From JAKAWM01 sp049966695 (GTDB lineage Bacteria; Actinomycetota; Acidimicrobiia; Acidimicrobiales; Palsa-688), in NCBI GenBank assembly GCA_049966695.1, contig JBMFUG010000023.1, positions 1 to 31,033 on the forward strand: DNA of 31,033 nt, read 5' to 3'. Within the stretch, counting starts at the first letter, position 1. Every line of letters begins with the position of its first letter. A model generated the notes under the pieces. That model made no database searches. It saw nothing but the letters and a program-made list of their open reading frames with translations, and had not been told where the DNA came from. Shown here piece after piece: positions 6,517 to 14,726 of the stretch. A program made the position numbers and the translations under genes.

Positions 6517-8477
6517 CAGATGTCTAAGAACCGCACGTCGCCAGCATTATCGGCGATGAACTGCTTTCGTCGCTCCACGTCGTCCCCCATCAGCACGCTG
6601 CATATTTCGTCCGCTATAGCGGCTTGCTCCACGTCGACCCTGAGCAGGGTACGCCGCGCCTGGTCCATGGTGGTCTCACCAAGTTCGTGCCAGTCCATCT
6701 CGCCCAAGCCCTTCAGCCGGTTGAACGGGTTCTTGTGCGATGGCCGCTCGGCCAGGAACCGCTGGCGCGCCATCTCGTCTTTCAAGTAGACCTTTTCTTT
6801 GCCGACCGTCGTAGAAAAAAGCGGGGGCTGCGCACAATAGACGTGGCCGTCCTCGACCAACGGCGTCATCTGCCTGAAAAAGAACGTGAGCAACAACGTG
6901 CGGATGTGGCTACCGTCGACATCGGCGTCTGCCAGGATGATCACTTTGTGGTAACGGATCTTCGAGACGTCGAACCCGTCACCTATACCAGCGCCGATCG
7001 CCGCGACAAGCGCTTGTATCTCGTTGTTCTTTAGCATCCTGTCGATTCGGGCACGTTCGACGTTCAAAATTTTGCCGCGCAACGGCAAAATGGCCTGGTG
7101 CTCTGGGTCCCTCGCCTGTACTGCTGACCCGCCAGCCGAATCCCCCTCGACAATGAACAGTTCGGCCTCACGGGGGTCGCGCGCACGGCAGTCGGTCAGC
7201 TTGCCAGGCATACCAGCGCCCTCAAGGGGCGACTTCCGCCTTGTCGCTTCCCGCGCGTCGCGCGCTGCTACGCGCGCCCGTGACGCCTGTAGAGCCTTGG
7301 TGACAATGAGACGCGCCTCAGTTGGGTTTTCTTCCAACCATTCTGCGAACTTGTCGTTCGTGGCACGTTCCACGAGGGAGCGCATGGACGTGTTGCCGAG
7401 CTTGGCCTTTGTCTGCCCCTCAAACTGGGGGTCATGCAGCTTGACTGAGACTATGGCGCACATCCCCTCGCGGATGTCTTCTCCCAAGAGGTTCTCGTCC
7501 TTGTCCTTCAGGATGCCACGAGCCCGCGCGTACTTGTTGACAACATTTGTCAGGCCCTTTTTGAGGCCCTCTACATGCGTACCACCTTCGATAGTGGCAA
7601 TGCCGTTCGCAAAGCCGTGGAGCCCCTCGTTGTAGCCGGTGTTCCACTGGAGGGCGACTTCCACTTCGTCGTGCTGGCTGTCCTCGCCGTCCTCGGCCAC
7701 CTTAAAATAGGCCACACGCTTGAACAAAGGGTCTTTTGTCGCATTTAGGTGCTTGACGAAGTCGATGATGCCTCCGCGGTAGCAGTAGCTGACCGGAGGA
7801 GGCCCGCCTTCACGTTCGTCCCGAAAGTTGACCTCGAGCCCTGCGTTCAAAAAAGCGTACATCTGCAGGCGCTCTACGACCGTGCGGGCAGTAAAGTTGA
7901 CGTCCTCAAAGATGGACGGGTCCGGCCAGAAGGTGACGGTGGTGCCGCGCCTGTTACGCGGGGACGGCCCGACGACGTGCAACTTTTCCACGACTTTGCC
8001 ACCGTTTGCAAACTCCATCCGGTGCCGGTAGCCGTCACGGTCCACCTCGACAATGAGACGGCGGGAAAGAGCGTTCACGACGGATACCCCGACCCCGTGC
8101 AGCCCGCCGGACACCTTGTAGCCGCGGCCCCCGAACTTCGCGCCTCCGTGCAACTTCGTCAGTGCTATCTCAACCCCTGACAGCTTGTACTGCGGGTGCA
8201 TGTCGGTCGGTATGCCGCGGCCATTGTCCGCCACCCGGCAGCCGCCGTCGGCCAAGATCGTCACGTCGACGCGCGTACAAAACCCAGCCATCGCTTCGTC
8301 CACGGAGTTGTCGACGACCTCCCAGACCAAGTGGTGCAACCCAGACGGCCCGGTCGAGCCCACGTACATACCAGGTCTCTTGCGAACGGGCTCCAGGCCC
8401 TCCAGCACGGACATGTCCCTCGCCGTGTACATACCGTCGAGGGCACCTAGCTGCTCATCGGTGACCCGTATGCTCAT
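6516..8477 (-). CDS. gyrB: DNA gyrase subunit B
   Basis: The ATPase subunit of gyrase, 653 residues, a normal length for the actinobacterial type without the large proteobacterial insert. The GHKL ATPase domain shows EVVDNSVDEAMAG, DNGRGIP and GGLHGVGVSVVNALS (residues about 53-150). A transducer domain follows, then the TOPRIM domain with EGDSAGGSA and the metal-binding DADVDGSHIR, and the C-terminal GLGEMD motif. PLRGKILNVE is the usual site matching the QRDR of GyrB. The ATG at 8477 is preceded by GCGGAG. It is upstream of and overlaps gyrA, so the two subunits are co-translated. Confidence 0.98.
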   Translation of the reverse strand: MSIRVTDEQLGALDGMYTARDMSVLEGLEPVRKRPGMYVGSTGPSGLHHLVWEVVDNSVDEAMAGFCTRVDVTILADGGCRVADNGRGIPTDMHPQYKLSGVEIALTKLHGGAKFGGRGYKVSGGLHGVGVSVVNALSRRLIVEVDRDGYRHRMEFANGGKVVEKLHVVGPSPRNRRGTTVTFWPDPSIFEDVNFTARTVVERLQMYAFLNAGLEVNFRDEREGGPPPVSYCYRGGIIDFVKHLNATKDPLFKRVAYFKVAEDGEDSQHDEVEVALQWNTGYNEGLHGFANGIATIEGGTHVEGLKKGLTNVVNKYARARGILKDKDENLLGEDIREGMCAIVSVKLHDPQFEGQTKAKLGNTSMRSLVERATNDKFAEWLEENPTEARLIVTKALQASRARVAARDAREATRRKSPLEGAGMPGKLTDCRARDPREAELFIVEGDSAGGSAVQARDPEHQAILPLRGKILNVERARIDRMLKNNEIQALVAAIGAGIGDGFDVSKIRYHKVIILADADVDGSHIRTLLLTFFFRQMTPLVEDGHVYCAQPPLFSTTVGKEKVYLKDEMARQRFLAERPSHKNPFNRLKGLGEMDWHELGETTMDQARRTLLRVDVEQAAIADEICSVLMGDDVERRKQFIADNAGDVRFLDI

Positions 8478-8500
8478 CGTCTCCGCTTTGGTTGTCCGAC

Positions 8501-8506
8501 ATCGTA
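8501..8506 (-). promoter_or_regulatory. Candidate -10 element for gyrB
   Basis: The minus strand reads TACGAT, fitting the actinobacterial TANNNT -10 pattern, 24 nt before the gyrB start. No convincing -35 was found. A second TAGACT on the minus strand at 8612-8617, overlapping the DUF721 stop codon, could give a longer leader. Confidence 0.35.
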
Positions 8507-8547
8507 TTGTGGCGCCGCGTACTTATGGGCTTTGCTTGCGCCTGAAC

Positions 8548-8573
8548 GCCCAGCTGGGCAGTGCACGCCCAGC
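8548..8573 (-). terminator. Palindrome and hairpin between the DUF721 gene and gyrB
   Basis: GCCCAGCTGGGC (8548-8559) is a perfect 12-bp palindrome. Overlapping it, GCTGGGC (8553-8559) pairs with GCCCAGC (8567-8573) around a 7-nt loop. ACGCCCAGC occurs twice (8546-8554, 8565-8573). It could terminate the recF-DUF721 transcript or act as an operator for gyrB. There is no T tract. Confidence 0.4.
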
Positions 8574-8614
8574 AATTACCACCCGGGTTCGTACCCTCAG
8601 CCCTAGCTGCTAGT

Positions 8615-8992
8615 CTAGCATTCCGGCCCGCTCGACCGGCCTACTCGTACTGAGACTGCCTGTACCGCTGGGCCAGCTAAGCGTTGCACTGCCCTCACGA
8701 CGTCGCCTGTGAGCAGCCTCATCTCGCGTGCCCAAGCGGGGTGGTCCACCGAGATCTGCAGCACCCCGTCGTCCAGGCGCACTGGTCGCGTGTGCAGCGC
8801 AGCTGGCATACCTACCACCTCCTCCCAGCGGCCTTGCAGCATCGCCACTGCCGCTGCGCCTGGTGCGCCCAGCGAGCCAGCTACCTCTTCCAAGAAGCTA
8901 CCTACCCGCCTGGGCTCGCCGGTCTCGCGCCCCCCTAGCTCGGACAACCCTGGTGCTGGTCTCAAGCGCGCGCCACGCCTCGCAGCTCTCAC
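8615..8992 (-). CDS. DUF721 / DciA-like protein
   Basis: A 125-residue protein with a disordered Arg/Gly-rich N-terminus and a C-terminal DUF721 domain. The visible family features are WEEVVGMPAALHTRPVRLDDGVLQISVDHPAWAREMRLL followed by an alpha-helical end. DUF721 proteins include DciA, the ancestral factor needed to operate or load the replicative helicase DnaB in bacteria that lack DnaC/DnaI. No such loader is seen here. The gene follows recF with a 16-bp gap, the usual actinobacterial position. The GTG start at 8992 is chosen because the nearby upstream ATG is out of frame and meets an immediate stop. The helicase role is inferred from family and context. Confidence 0.85.
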   Translation of the reverse strand: MRAARRGARLRPAPGLSELGGRETGEPRRVGSFLEEVAGSLGAPGAAAVAMLQGRWEEVVGMPAALHTRPVRLDDGVLQISVDHPAWAREMRLLTGDVVRAVQRLAGPAVQAVSVRVGRSSGPEC

Positions 8993-9008
8993 GCTGCCAC
9001 CATAACCC

Positions 9009-10115
9009 CTAACCGCCCCCGTCGCACAGCCGGACGGCGCCAGCTTTTATTTCTACGCGTCGAGCAAACTCCAGGCCCACCGGCAATGGCCCCGCTGCTG
9101 TGATAAGGGCCTGACCTGAAGGCAGGTTGGACGCGAGCGCAGCACAGTGCTGAGCATCTAGCTCTGAGAACACGTCGTCCAACAACAGGACGGGCAGCGA
9201 GCCCGCACGGGCGCTCACCAACCTGTAACCCCCGAGGCGCAGAGCTAGCGCAAGGCTACGCTGCTCTCCCTGTGATGCATGGGTACGCGCTGGCAGCCCT
9301 CCGAGCACCAGCACCAGCTCGTCGCGTTGCGGCCCGAGCGTCGTCACGCCACGTCTCAAGTCCTCTTCGCGCGCCAAAGCCAAGGCGCGCAGCAAGTCTC
9401 CCTGCCAACTGCGCAGATAGGCCAACCTTACCTCTCGCGTGCTGTCCCCTTCGCTGACCCCGCACATCTGCCAGTACGCGCGCTGGACTTCCGGCGCCAG
9501 AGCGACAACGAGCTCCGCGCGCGCCGAGGCAACCGCCTCGCCAGCGTTCGAGAACTGCCCGTCCCAAATCTCGAGCATCGCGCCCATGTTGCCCCGTAGC
9601 GCTCCGCCGGCCGTCTTCAACAATACGTTACGCTGCCTAAGGGCTCGCTCCATGTCATTTAGCAGGGCCACGTACCTTGGCTGCAGTACCGCAAGCAGCT
9701 CGTCGAGGTAATCCCTCCGCCCTTGTGGCCCGCCCTTTACTAGTTGAAGGTCATCGGGCGAGAACACTGTCACCGCTATCACGTCCCTCAGGTCCCCACT
9801 ACGCCTCAGGGGCTGACGGTTCACTTGCAACCTGTCCCGGCCCTTTGCTGCGATCTCCGCCTCGATCAGTACCGCCCTTGCCTCACGGAAAGCCTGTCCC
9901 CGCACGACTGCGCGCTCTGCTCCAGAACGTACCATAGCCTCAGGTGCGGCGCCTCGGAAGCTTTTTCCTGTGGCCAAATAGCCTACGGCCTCCAAAAAGT
10001 TGGTCTTGCCAGAGCCGTTGTCCCCGGCAAGCACCGTAATGCCGCTACGCGCGGGCACTAGCTCCGCGTCAATGTAATTACGAAAGTCCTTCAGCCATAA
10101 GTGCTCGAAGTACAC
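9009..10115 (-). CDS. recF: DNA replication and repair protein RecF
   Basis: RecF is an SMC-like ABC ATPase that helps place RecA at gaps left by stalled forks. The 368-residue protein has Walker A GDNGSGKT (31-38), the ABC signature SQGEQRS (281-287) and Walker B LLLDDVFSELD (about 310-320). LKDFRNY near the N-terminus is also typical. The start is GTG at 10115, only 4 bp after the dnaN stop, with AGGTAA close upstream, so it depends on the dnaN transcript. No alteration of catalytic residues is seen. Confidence 0.97.
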   Translation of the reverse strand: MYFEHLWLKDFRNYIDAELVPARSGITVLAGDNGSGKTNFLEAVGYLATGKSFRGAAPEAMVRSGAERAVVRGQAFREARAVLIEAEIAAKGRDRLQVNRQPLRRSGDLRDVIAVTVFSPDDLQLVKGGPQGRRDYLDELLAVLQPRYVALLNDMERALRQRNVLLKTAGGALRGNMGAMLEIWDGQFSNAGEAVASARAELVVALAPEVQRAYWQMCGVSEGDSTREVRLAYLRSWQGDLLRALALAREEDLRRGVTTLGPQRDELVLVLGGLPARTHASQGEQRSLALALRLGGYRLVSARAGSLPVLLLDDVFSELDAQHCAALASNLPSGQALITAAGPLPVGLEFARRVEIKAGAVRLCDGGG

Positions 10116-10119
10116 TTAC

Positions 10120-11220
10120 CTATGACACCCTGACAGGCATCAACAAGTAAACGTAATCAGCGCTACCCGACGGTTTAAGAGTTACTGGTTTGAGGGAGTC
10201 AAGTGCTTCCAGCACAACTTCGTCGCCGGGGATGGCTTCTACGCCATCTGCCAAGTACTGAGGGTTGAAGGCTATAGCCATTTCCGCCCCCTCGTAGCTT
10301 GCCTCGACTTCCTCGGTAGCTTGCCCCCAGTCATTGGTGACAACGTTCAGTTGTATGCTGCCGTCGCGTAGCAAGACGCGGGCGGGCGTGGTGGCGTCAC
10401 GTGCCACGAGCCGCACGCGTTTGATGGCGTCGAGGAACGCTGCACGCGGGACTGACAGCTTGTTCGGGTAGTTGAACGGTATAAGCTGCCGGTAGGGGGG
10501 GAACTCACCGTCAATAAGGCGCGTTACCAATTGCACGTGGTCAACGCAAAACGCCATGTCCCGAGGCGCAACGTGCACCTCCACCTCGGAAACGTCATGG
10601 GCTAACAGCCGTTGTAGCTCCGCCAACGCGCGCGAGGGCACTAAAACGTGCTGGCCCTCTTCCAGCAATGCCTTCGCACCAGGGATGTCCTTCACTGCCA
10701 AACGGTACGAGTCCGTGGCTACAAGCCGCAGGCCGTCGGCCTCTGCTGCCAACAGGACCCCGGTCAAGACTGGACGCGCTTCTTCAGATGATGCTGCCCG
10801 CACGACCTGGCGCAACCCCTCAGCCAGCCCAGTGGCGGCAAGCGACACGCCCGGCCCGCTAACAACGCCCACGCGAGGAAAATCAGCTACCCGGTACGGC
10901 CTCAGGAGGAACTCGGAGCGTCCCCCGCTCACGCGTACTTCGTCCTCGTCCCCCTCTATCATGACGGCCCCCGCTGGCAGTGCACGCGCGATGTCAGCCA
11001 GCAGCCGGCTCGGCACCACCACCACCCCGTCCTCCATACCCGCCACTTTCACGGTTGTCACGATCGTCAAGTCTTGGTCCGTCCCAGTCACGTGCAAAGT
11101 GTCAGCTCGTAAGTCAAGCTTCACACCGCCAAGAGCACTTGGCAGGGCACGGCCAGAGCTGGCGCGCCCAGCCAAGGCTAGCGCGTCAACAAGGCTGTCA
11201 CGTTCGCATCGCAGCTTCAC
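10120..11220 (-). CDS. dnaN: DNA polymerase III beta subunit (sliding clamp)
   Basis: The beta clamp encircles DNA and tethers polymerase III. The 366-residue product spans the three expected clamp domains and ends in YLLMPVRVS, close to the family's conserved MPVR terminus, which forms part of the partner-binding pocket. The middle domain motifs ATDSYRLAVK and IDGEFPPYRQLIP are recognisable. The GTG start at 11220 has GAGGAG about 10 nt upstream. The gene is separated from dnaA by 242 bp of candidate origin DNA and is followed closely by recF. Confidence 0.98.
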   Translation of the reverse strand: MKLRCERDSLVDALALAGRASSGRALPSALGGVKLDLRADTLHVTGTDQDLTIVTTVKVAGMEDGVVVVPSRLLADIARALPAGAVMIEGDEDEVRVSGGRSEFLLRPYRVADFPRVGVVSGPGVSLAATGLAEGLRQVVRAASSEEARPVLTGVLLAAEADGLRLVATDSYRLAVKDIPGAKALLEEGQHVLVPSRALAELQRLLAHDVSEVEVHVAPRDMAFCVDHVQLVTRLIDGEFPPYRQLIPFNYPNKLSVPRAAFLDAIKRVRLVARDATTPARVLLRDGSIQLNVVTNDWGQATEEVEASYEGAEMAIAFNPQYLADGVEAIPGDEVVLEALDSLKPVTLKPSGSADYVYLLMPVRVS

Positions 11221-11462
11221 AGGTCAGGGCTCCTCTGCTCTTTTAGAGATGTTTAAAGGGTAGAAGTTGTAGTAGGGGCTGTGGATTGTGGACAAGTAGA
11301 AGTAAGTGCTGGTGGAGGCATGGCGGTGGTTGTGGGGTAACGGGTAGCTCTGTGCACAGGAGTATGAGCGTGTGACGGCGCTGCTGTGCATGGGGCGCCG
11401 GTGGTGCACAGGAACTACATGTTGCCGGCACAGGCTGCCCATAGCTTTCGCGCAGGGCGGCA
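11221..11462. other. Candidate replication origin (oriC) between dnaA and dnaN
   Basis: This 242-bp noncoding stretch lies where many actinobacteria carry oriC. It holds one exact actinobacterial DnaA box (TTGTCCACA on the minus strand, 11287-11295), an overlapping poorer box (CAATCCACA, 11280-11288) and weaker TGTG-type sites near 11331 and 11351. It also has a direct repeat GTGCACAGGA (11352-11361, 11404-11413). A relatively AT-rich run at about 11239-11275 (with TTTTAGAGATGTTTAAA) could be the unwinding element. The box density is lower than in Streptomyces, so origin activity is inferred. Confidence 0.65.
11287..11295 (-). promoter_or_regulatory. DnaA box
   Basis: The minus strand reads TTGTCCACA, the preferred DnaA box of high-GC actinobacteria. 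It is the best match in the dnaA-dnaN intergenic region. Confidence 0.7.
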
Positions 11463-13016
11463 TTAGCCGTTCCTTATCTTGCGGATAAGGTCGTTTACCT
11501 GTTCAAAGACTTGGGGCTTGTCTTTCATAAGGGCCTCTATCTTTTTCTCAGCGTGCATAACAGTGGTGTGGTCGCGGTCGCCAAAGTGCTTGGCGATGAT
11601 AGGGAAACTGAAGTCAGGCAGGAGGTGGCGGAACAGGTACATTGCGGTTTGCCTGGCCGTGACGAGGGGGCGACGCCTGCTGGGGCCGCATATGTCGTCG
11701 ACTGTTAGGCCGAAGGCTTCGGCAGTGGTGGTGAGGATCAGCTGAGGTGTGATGGTGCGGGGCGCGTTGGCTGCGATGACATCAGAGAGGACATGTTCGG
11801 CTAGATCTCTCGTGACGGGGACACGGTGGATGCTTGCGAAGGCGGAGAGGCGTGTTAGGGCACCCTCAAGCTCGCGTATGTTGTCCTTCACGTGGGTGGC
11901 TATGAGCTCCAGGACGTCTTCGGGAAAAGCTATGTGGTCGTTAGCTGCTTTCTTGCGCAGTATGGCGAGGCGCGTCTCTAGCTCGGGCGGCTGTATGTCC
12001 GTTATGAGGCCGGACTCGAAACGGCTGCGCAGCCTGTCTTCGAGAGTGCTGATGGCGCGGGGGTGACGGTCGGAGGACAGGACAACTTGTTTGTCTGCTT
12101 CGTAAAGGGAGTTGAAAGTATAGAAAAACTCTTCCTGGGTCTCCTTTTTGTTCTCTATGAAATGGATGTCGTCGACGAGCAGGACGTCGTAAGCACGGTA
12201 GCGACGTTTGAAGTCAGTTTGGTCTTTTTTGTGTATCGCGTCGATAAACTCGTTCAGAAAGGTCTCGGTAGAAACGTAGTGTACTTTGAGGGCAGGAAAG
12301 TTCTGGTTTACGTAGTGGCGGATAGCTTGGAGCAGGTGAGTTTTGCCAAGGCCGGAGTCACCATAGATGAACAACGGGTTGTAAGCACGCGCAGGGCGTT
12401 CGGCGACGGCGAGCGCGGCGGCATGGGCAAAACGATTGGAAGCACCTATGACGAAGGCTTCGAAGGTGTAGCGCGTGTTAGGGGGTGTGGAGAGGCTTGA
12501 GGGAGGTGGCGGGGCAAAAGGTTGCTGTGGCGGTGCTGGAGCGGTAGAAGGCGTGCTGGCAGCAGCGGGGAGCTGGGGAGCCTTTGGGTTGGCAGGGTTC
12601 GGCTGGGGAGCGGGCTCACTGGGTGGGGCCGCTCGGCCGGGCGGGGCGGGGAAGGCGGGGGTAGAGGACGGCGAGGCGGCTTGGACGACTACGTTGACTT
12701 TGGGAAGGCCGCCGGCGAGGTCATCTGGCAGCAGCGGGGCGAGCGCGTGGCTCAAAAGGTCGCTAAGGCGGCTGGTCACGTGCTCGGCGACCATGGAGTT
12801 GGGAGCGGCGAGGAAAAGCGTACGGTCGGACAGTTGTACCGGTACGAGGGGGGCAAGCCAGGCGTTCCAAGTTGGGGCAGAGACGCGTTGGCGGAGGCTT
12901 TGGGAACAGGCAGCCCAGAGCTGTGCCAAGTCCCCTGAGGAGCCTGAGGTGGCTCCAGAGGCGCCATGGTCTTTGCGGTTTGCTGTAGAGCTAGTTGGAG
13001 TGGTGCCGGGAGACAC
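11463..13016 (-). CDS. dnaA: Chromosomal replication initiator protein DnaA
   Basis: DnaA binds oriC and melts it. The 517-residue protein has domain I (about 28-110), a long Pro/Ala/Ser/Gln-rich linker (about 113-180) typical of high-GC actinobacteria, and AAA+ domain III. That domain carries Walker A GDSGLGKT (219-226), Walker B LLVDDIHF (279-286) and a sensor region SSDRHPRAISTLEDRLRSRF. Domain IV carries the DnaA-box recognition signature DHTTVMHAEKKI (482-493). The GTG start at 13016 is supported by a strong AAAGGAGG 8 nt upstream. The gene is divergent from dnaB, and candidate oriC lies immediately downstream. Confidence 0.98.
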   Translation of the reverse strand: MSPGTTPTSSTANRKDHGASGATSGSSGDLAQLWAACSQSLRQRVSAPTWNAWLAPLVPVQLSDRTLFLAAPNSMVAEHVTSRLSDLLSHALAPLLPDDLAGGLPKVNVVVQAASPSSTPAFPAPPGRAAPPSEPAPQPNPANPKAPQLPAAASTPSTAPAPPQQPFAPPPPSSLSTPPNTRYTFEAFVIGASNRFAHAAALAVAERPARAYNPLFIYGDSGLGKTHLLQAIRHYVNQNFPALKVHYVSTETFLNEFIDAIHKKDQTDFKRRYRAYDVLLVDDIHFIENKKETQEEFFYTFNSLYEADKQVVLSSDRHPRAISTLEDRLRSRFESGLITDIQPPELETRLAILRKKAANDHIAFPEDVLELIATHVKDNIRELEGALTRLSAFASIHRVPVTRDLAEHVLSDVIAANAPRTITPQLILTTTAEAFGLTVDDICGPSRRRPLVTARQTAMYLFRHLLPDFSFPIIAKHFGDRDHTTVMHAEKKIEALMKDKPQVFEQVNDLIRKIRNG

Positions 13017-13355
13017 CGGCCTGGCCTCCTTTGTGAAGATGGCCGGCCCCTGCGGAGGAGCCGGCTCGCCGAGTACCTGTAGAGCTCGGTGGTCGAGCTA
13101 GCGCAGACTGGCGGCGCAGTAAAGGGACGCTACCACCTGGAGGCATGGGAGGGTTAGCCAAAAGGGCCATCTGGTTCGTACGGAGGGAACATATGTTCGA
13201 CAAGTGGGTGTAGACTAGAGCTTATGATGCCCAAGGCACGGCGCGCCGGCAACAAGTGGAGGTGCTTGTGGAAAAAGCTGGAGGTTGTGCACTGGAAATA
13301 AACAGGCTGTCCCTCTGGTGGCTCACAGGCGAGCGGCGGCAAGGTGGTGGTGGCT
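13017..13355. promoter_or_regulatory. Divergent dnaA/dnaB control region
   Basis: About 340 bp without an established gene. On the dnaA side it contains the dnaA ribosome-binding site (minus strand AAAGGAGG) and a GC-rich inverted repeat with CCGGC/GCCGG arms near 13042-13068. A dyad AGCTCG-GTGGT-CGAGCT lies at 13083-13099. On the dnaB side there is a TAGACT -10-like hexamer at 13211-13216, a 25-residue basic reading frame at 13224-13301 and a near-consensus DnaA box (minus strand TTTTCCACA, 13267-13275). The usual rpmH gene is not present. The region could serve as a second DnaA-binding cluster and autoregulatory promoter. Confidence 0.55.
13224..13301 (+). CDS. Possible small basic peptide (25 aa) upstream of dnaB
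   Basis: A short frame from ATGATG at 13224 encodes MMPKARRAGNKWRCLWKKLE and five more residues, rich in Lys, Arg and Trp. A TAGACT hexamer ends 7 nt before the ATG, a spacing that would give a leaderless mRNA of the kind common in actinobacteria. It overlaps a candidate DnaA box and may simply be chance. No family is recognised. Confidence 0.2.
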   Translation: MMPKARRAGNKWRCLWKKLEVVHWK

Positions 13356-14726
13356 ATGGCCCAGCCAGTTACTGACATCCGTGACCACGCCCAGCCCTGG
13401 CGGGCGCGTGCGGAGCGTGTGCCGCCGCATGACCTGCAGGCAGAGGAGTCGCTCTTGGGAGCGATGCTGTTGTCGCGCGACGCCATTGCTTCAGCGGTTG
13501 AGCATTGTAAAGCAGCTGATTTCTACCGGCCGGCTCATGGCCACATATTTGAAGCCATTTCCTCGCTTTATGCTCAGGGAGAACCAGCGGACCCGGTGAC
13601 GGTGGCTGATGAGCTGCGCCGTGCCGACCTTTTGGAGGCGGCAGGTGGAGCGGGAGAGCTGATCGCTTTGCAAGCGAACACCCCGGCGATAGCAAATGCG
13701 TCACGTTATGCGGAGATCGTGGCCGAGCACGCGTTGTTGCGGCGGCTTATAGCTGTGGCGAGCGAGATAGCGGAGATCGGGTACTCGGTCCCTGAGGATG
13801 TGACCGCAGCACTGGACCAGGCCGAAGCGATGGTCTTCCAGGTGGCTGAGCACCACATTACTGACTCACTGAAGCCTCTGCGGGAGCTGTTGACGGCCAG
13901 CCTGGACCACTTGGAGGCTCTCTACGAGAGAGGCGACACGATAACAGGTGTGCCGACCGGGTACGTTGACTTGGACGAGCAGCTCTCTGGGCTACAGGCT
14001 AGCTCGCTTGTTATCGTGGGAGCACGGCCGTCGATGGGCAAGACGTCGTTCGCCTTAGGGATTGCTGGCCATGTTGCCATAGAGAAGCGGCTGCCAGTGC
14101 TGTTTTTCTCCTTGGAGATGAACCACCTCGAGATCACCCAGCGCCTTTTGTGCTCCGAGGCGCGTGTTGACTCGTCGCGGGTCCGCAACGGCAGGTTGCA
14201 CGAGTCAGACTGGCCAAAGATAGTAGAGGCTATAGGAAAATTAGGTGAAGCGCCTTTGTTCATAGACGACAACCCTAATTTGACGATCATGGAGATAAGG
14301 GCTAAGGCGCGGCGACTTAAAAGCAGAGAGGGCCTCTCGCTCATCGTAGTCGACTACCTGCAGTTGATGTCGGGCCGGGACGCAGCAGAGAACCGCCAAG
14401 TGGAGGTCTCAGAGATAAGCCGCGGCTTGAAGATCCTGGCTCGTGAGCTGTCTGTCCCTGTGGTCGCCCTGTCACAGCTTTCGCGCAACTTGGAGGCAAG
14501 GGCTGATAAGCGGCCAGTGCTGGCAGACCTGCGCGAATCAGGGTCCCTCGAACAAGATGCGGACGTTGTGCTGTTTATCTACCGAGACGAGGTTTACAAC
14601 AAGGACTCGGACCGAAAGGGCACTGCTGAAATAATAATTGCAAAGCACCGCAACGGCCCGACTGGGGTAACCGAGCTGGCGTTCTTAGACCACTATACGC
14701 GTTTTGCCAACATGGCGCGCGCCTGA
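13356..14726 (+). CDS. dnaB: Replicative DNA helicase DnaB
   Basis: DnaB is the hexameric 5'-3' fork helicase. The 456-residue protein has the N-terminal domain (PPHDLQAEESLLGAMLLS) and the RecA-like C-terminal domain with Walker A GARPSMGKT. Further motifs are FFSLEMNHLEITQRLL, Walker B LIVVDYLQLM, and ALSQLSRNLEARADKRPVLADLRESGSLEQDAD with its arginine finger region. No intein interrupts it, although inteins are common at this Walker A in mycobacteria. I chose ATG at 13356 because AAGGTGG lies 8 nt upstream. GTG at 13344 would add four residues. It converges on rplI, whereas in many actinobacteria dnaB lies downstream of rplI on the same strand. Confidence 0.97.
   Translation: MAQPVTDIRDHAQPWRARAERVPPHDLQAEESLLGAMLLSRDAIASAVEHCKAADFYRPAHGHIFEAISSLYAQGEPADPVTVADELRRADLLEAAGGAGELIALQANTPAIANASRYAEIVAEHALLRRLIAVASEIAEIGYSVPEDVTAALDQAEAMVFQVAEHHITDSLKPLRELLTASLDHLEALYERGDTITGVPTGYVDLDEQLSGLQASSLVIVGARPSMGKTSFALGIAGHVAIEKRLPVLFFSLEMNHLEITQRLLCSEARVDSSRVRNGRLHESDWPKIVEAIGKLGEAPLFIDDNPNLTIMEIRAKARRLKSREGLSLIVVDYLQLMSGRDAAENRQVEVSEISRGLKILARELSVPVVALSQLSRNLEARADKRPVLADLRESGSLEQDADVVLFIYRDEVYNKDSDRKGTAEIIIAKHRNGPTGVTELAFLDHYTRFANMARA

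Noticed and set aside
13017..13355. Search for rpmH (L34) next to dnaA
   Set aside because: No frame on either strand encodes the short Arg/Lys-rich L34 sequence. The only small frame is the unrelated 25-residue one at 13224.
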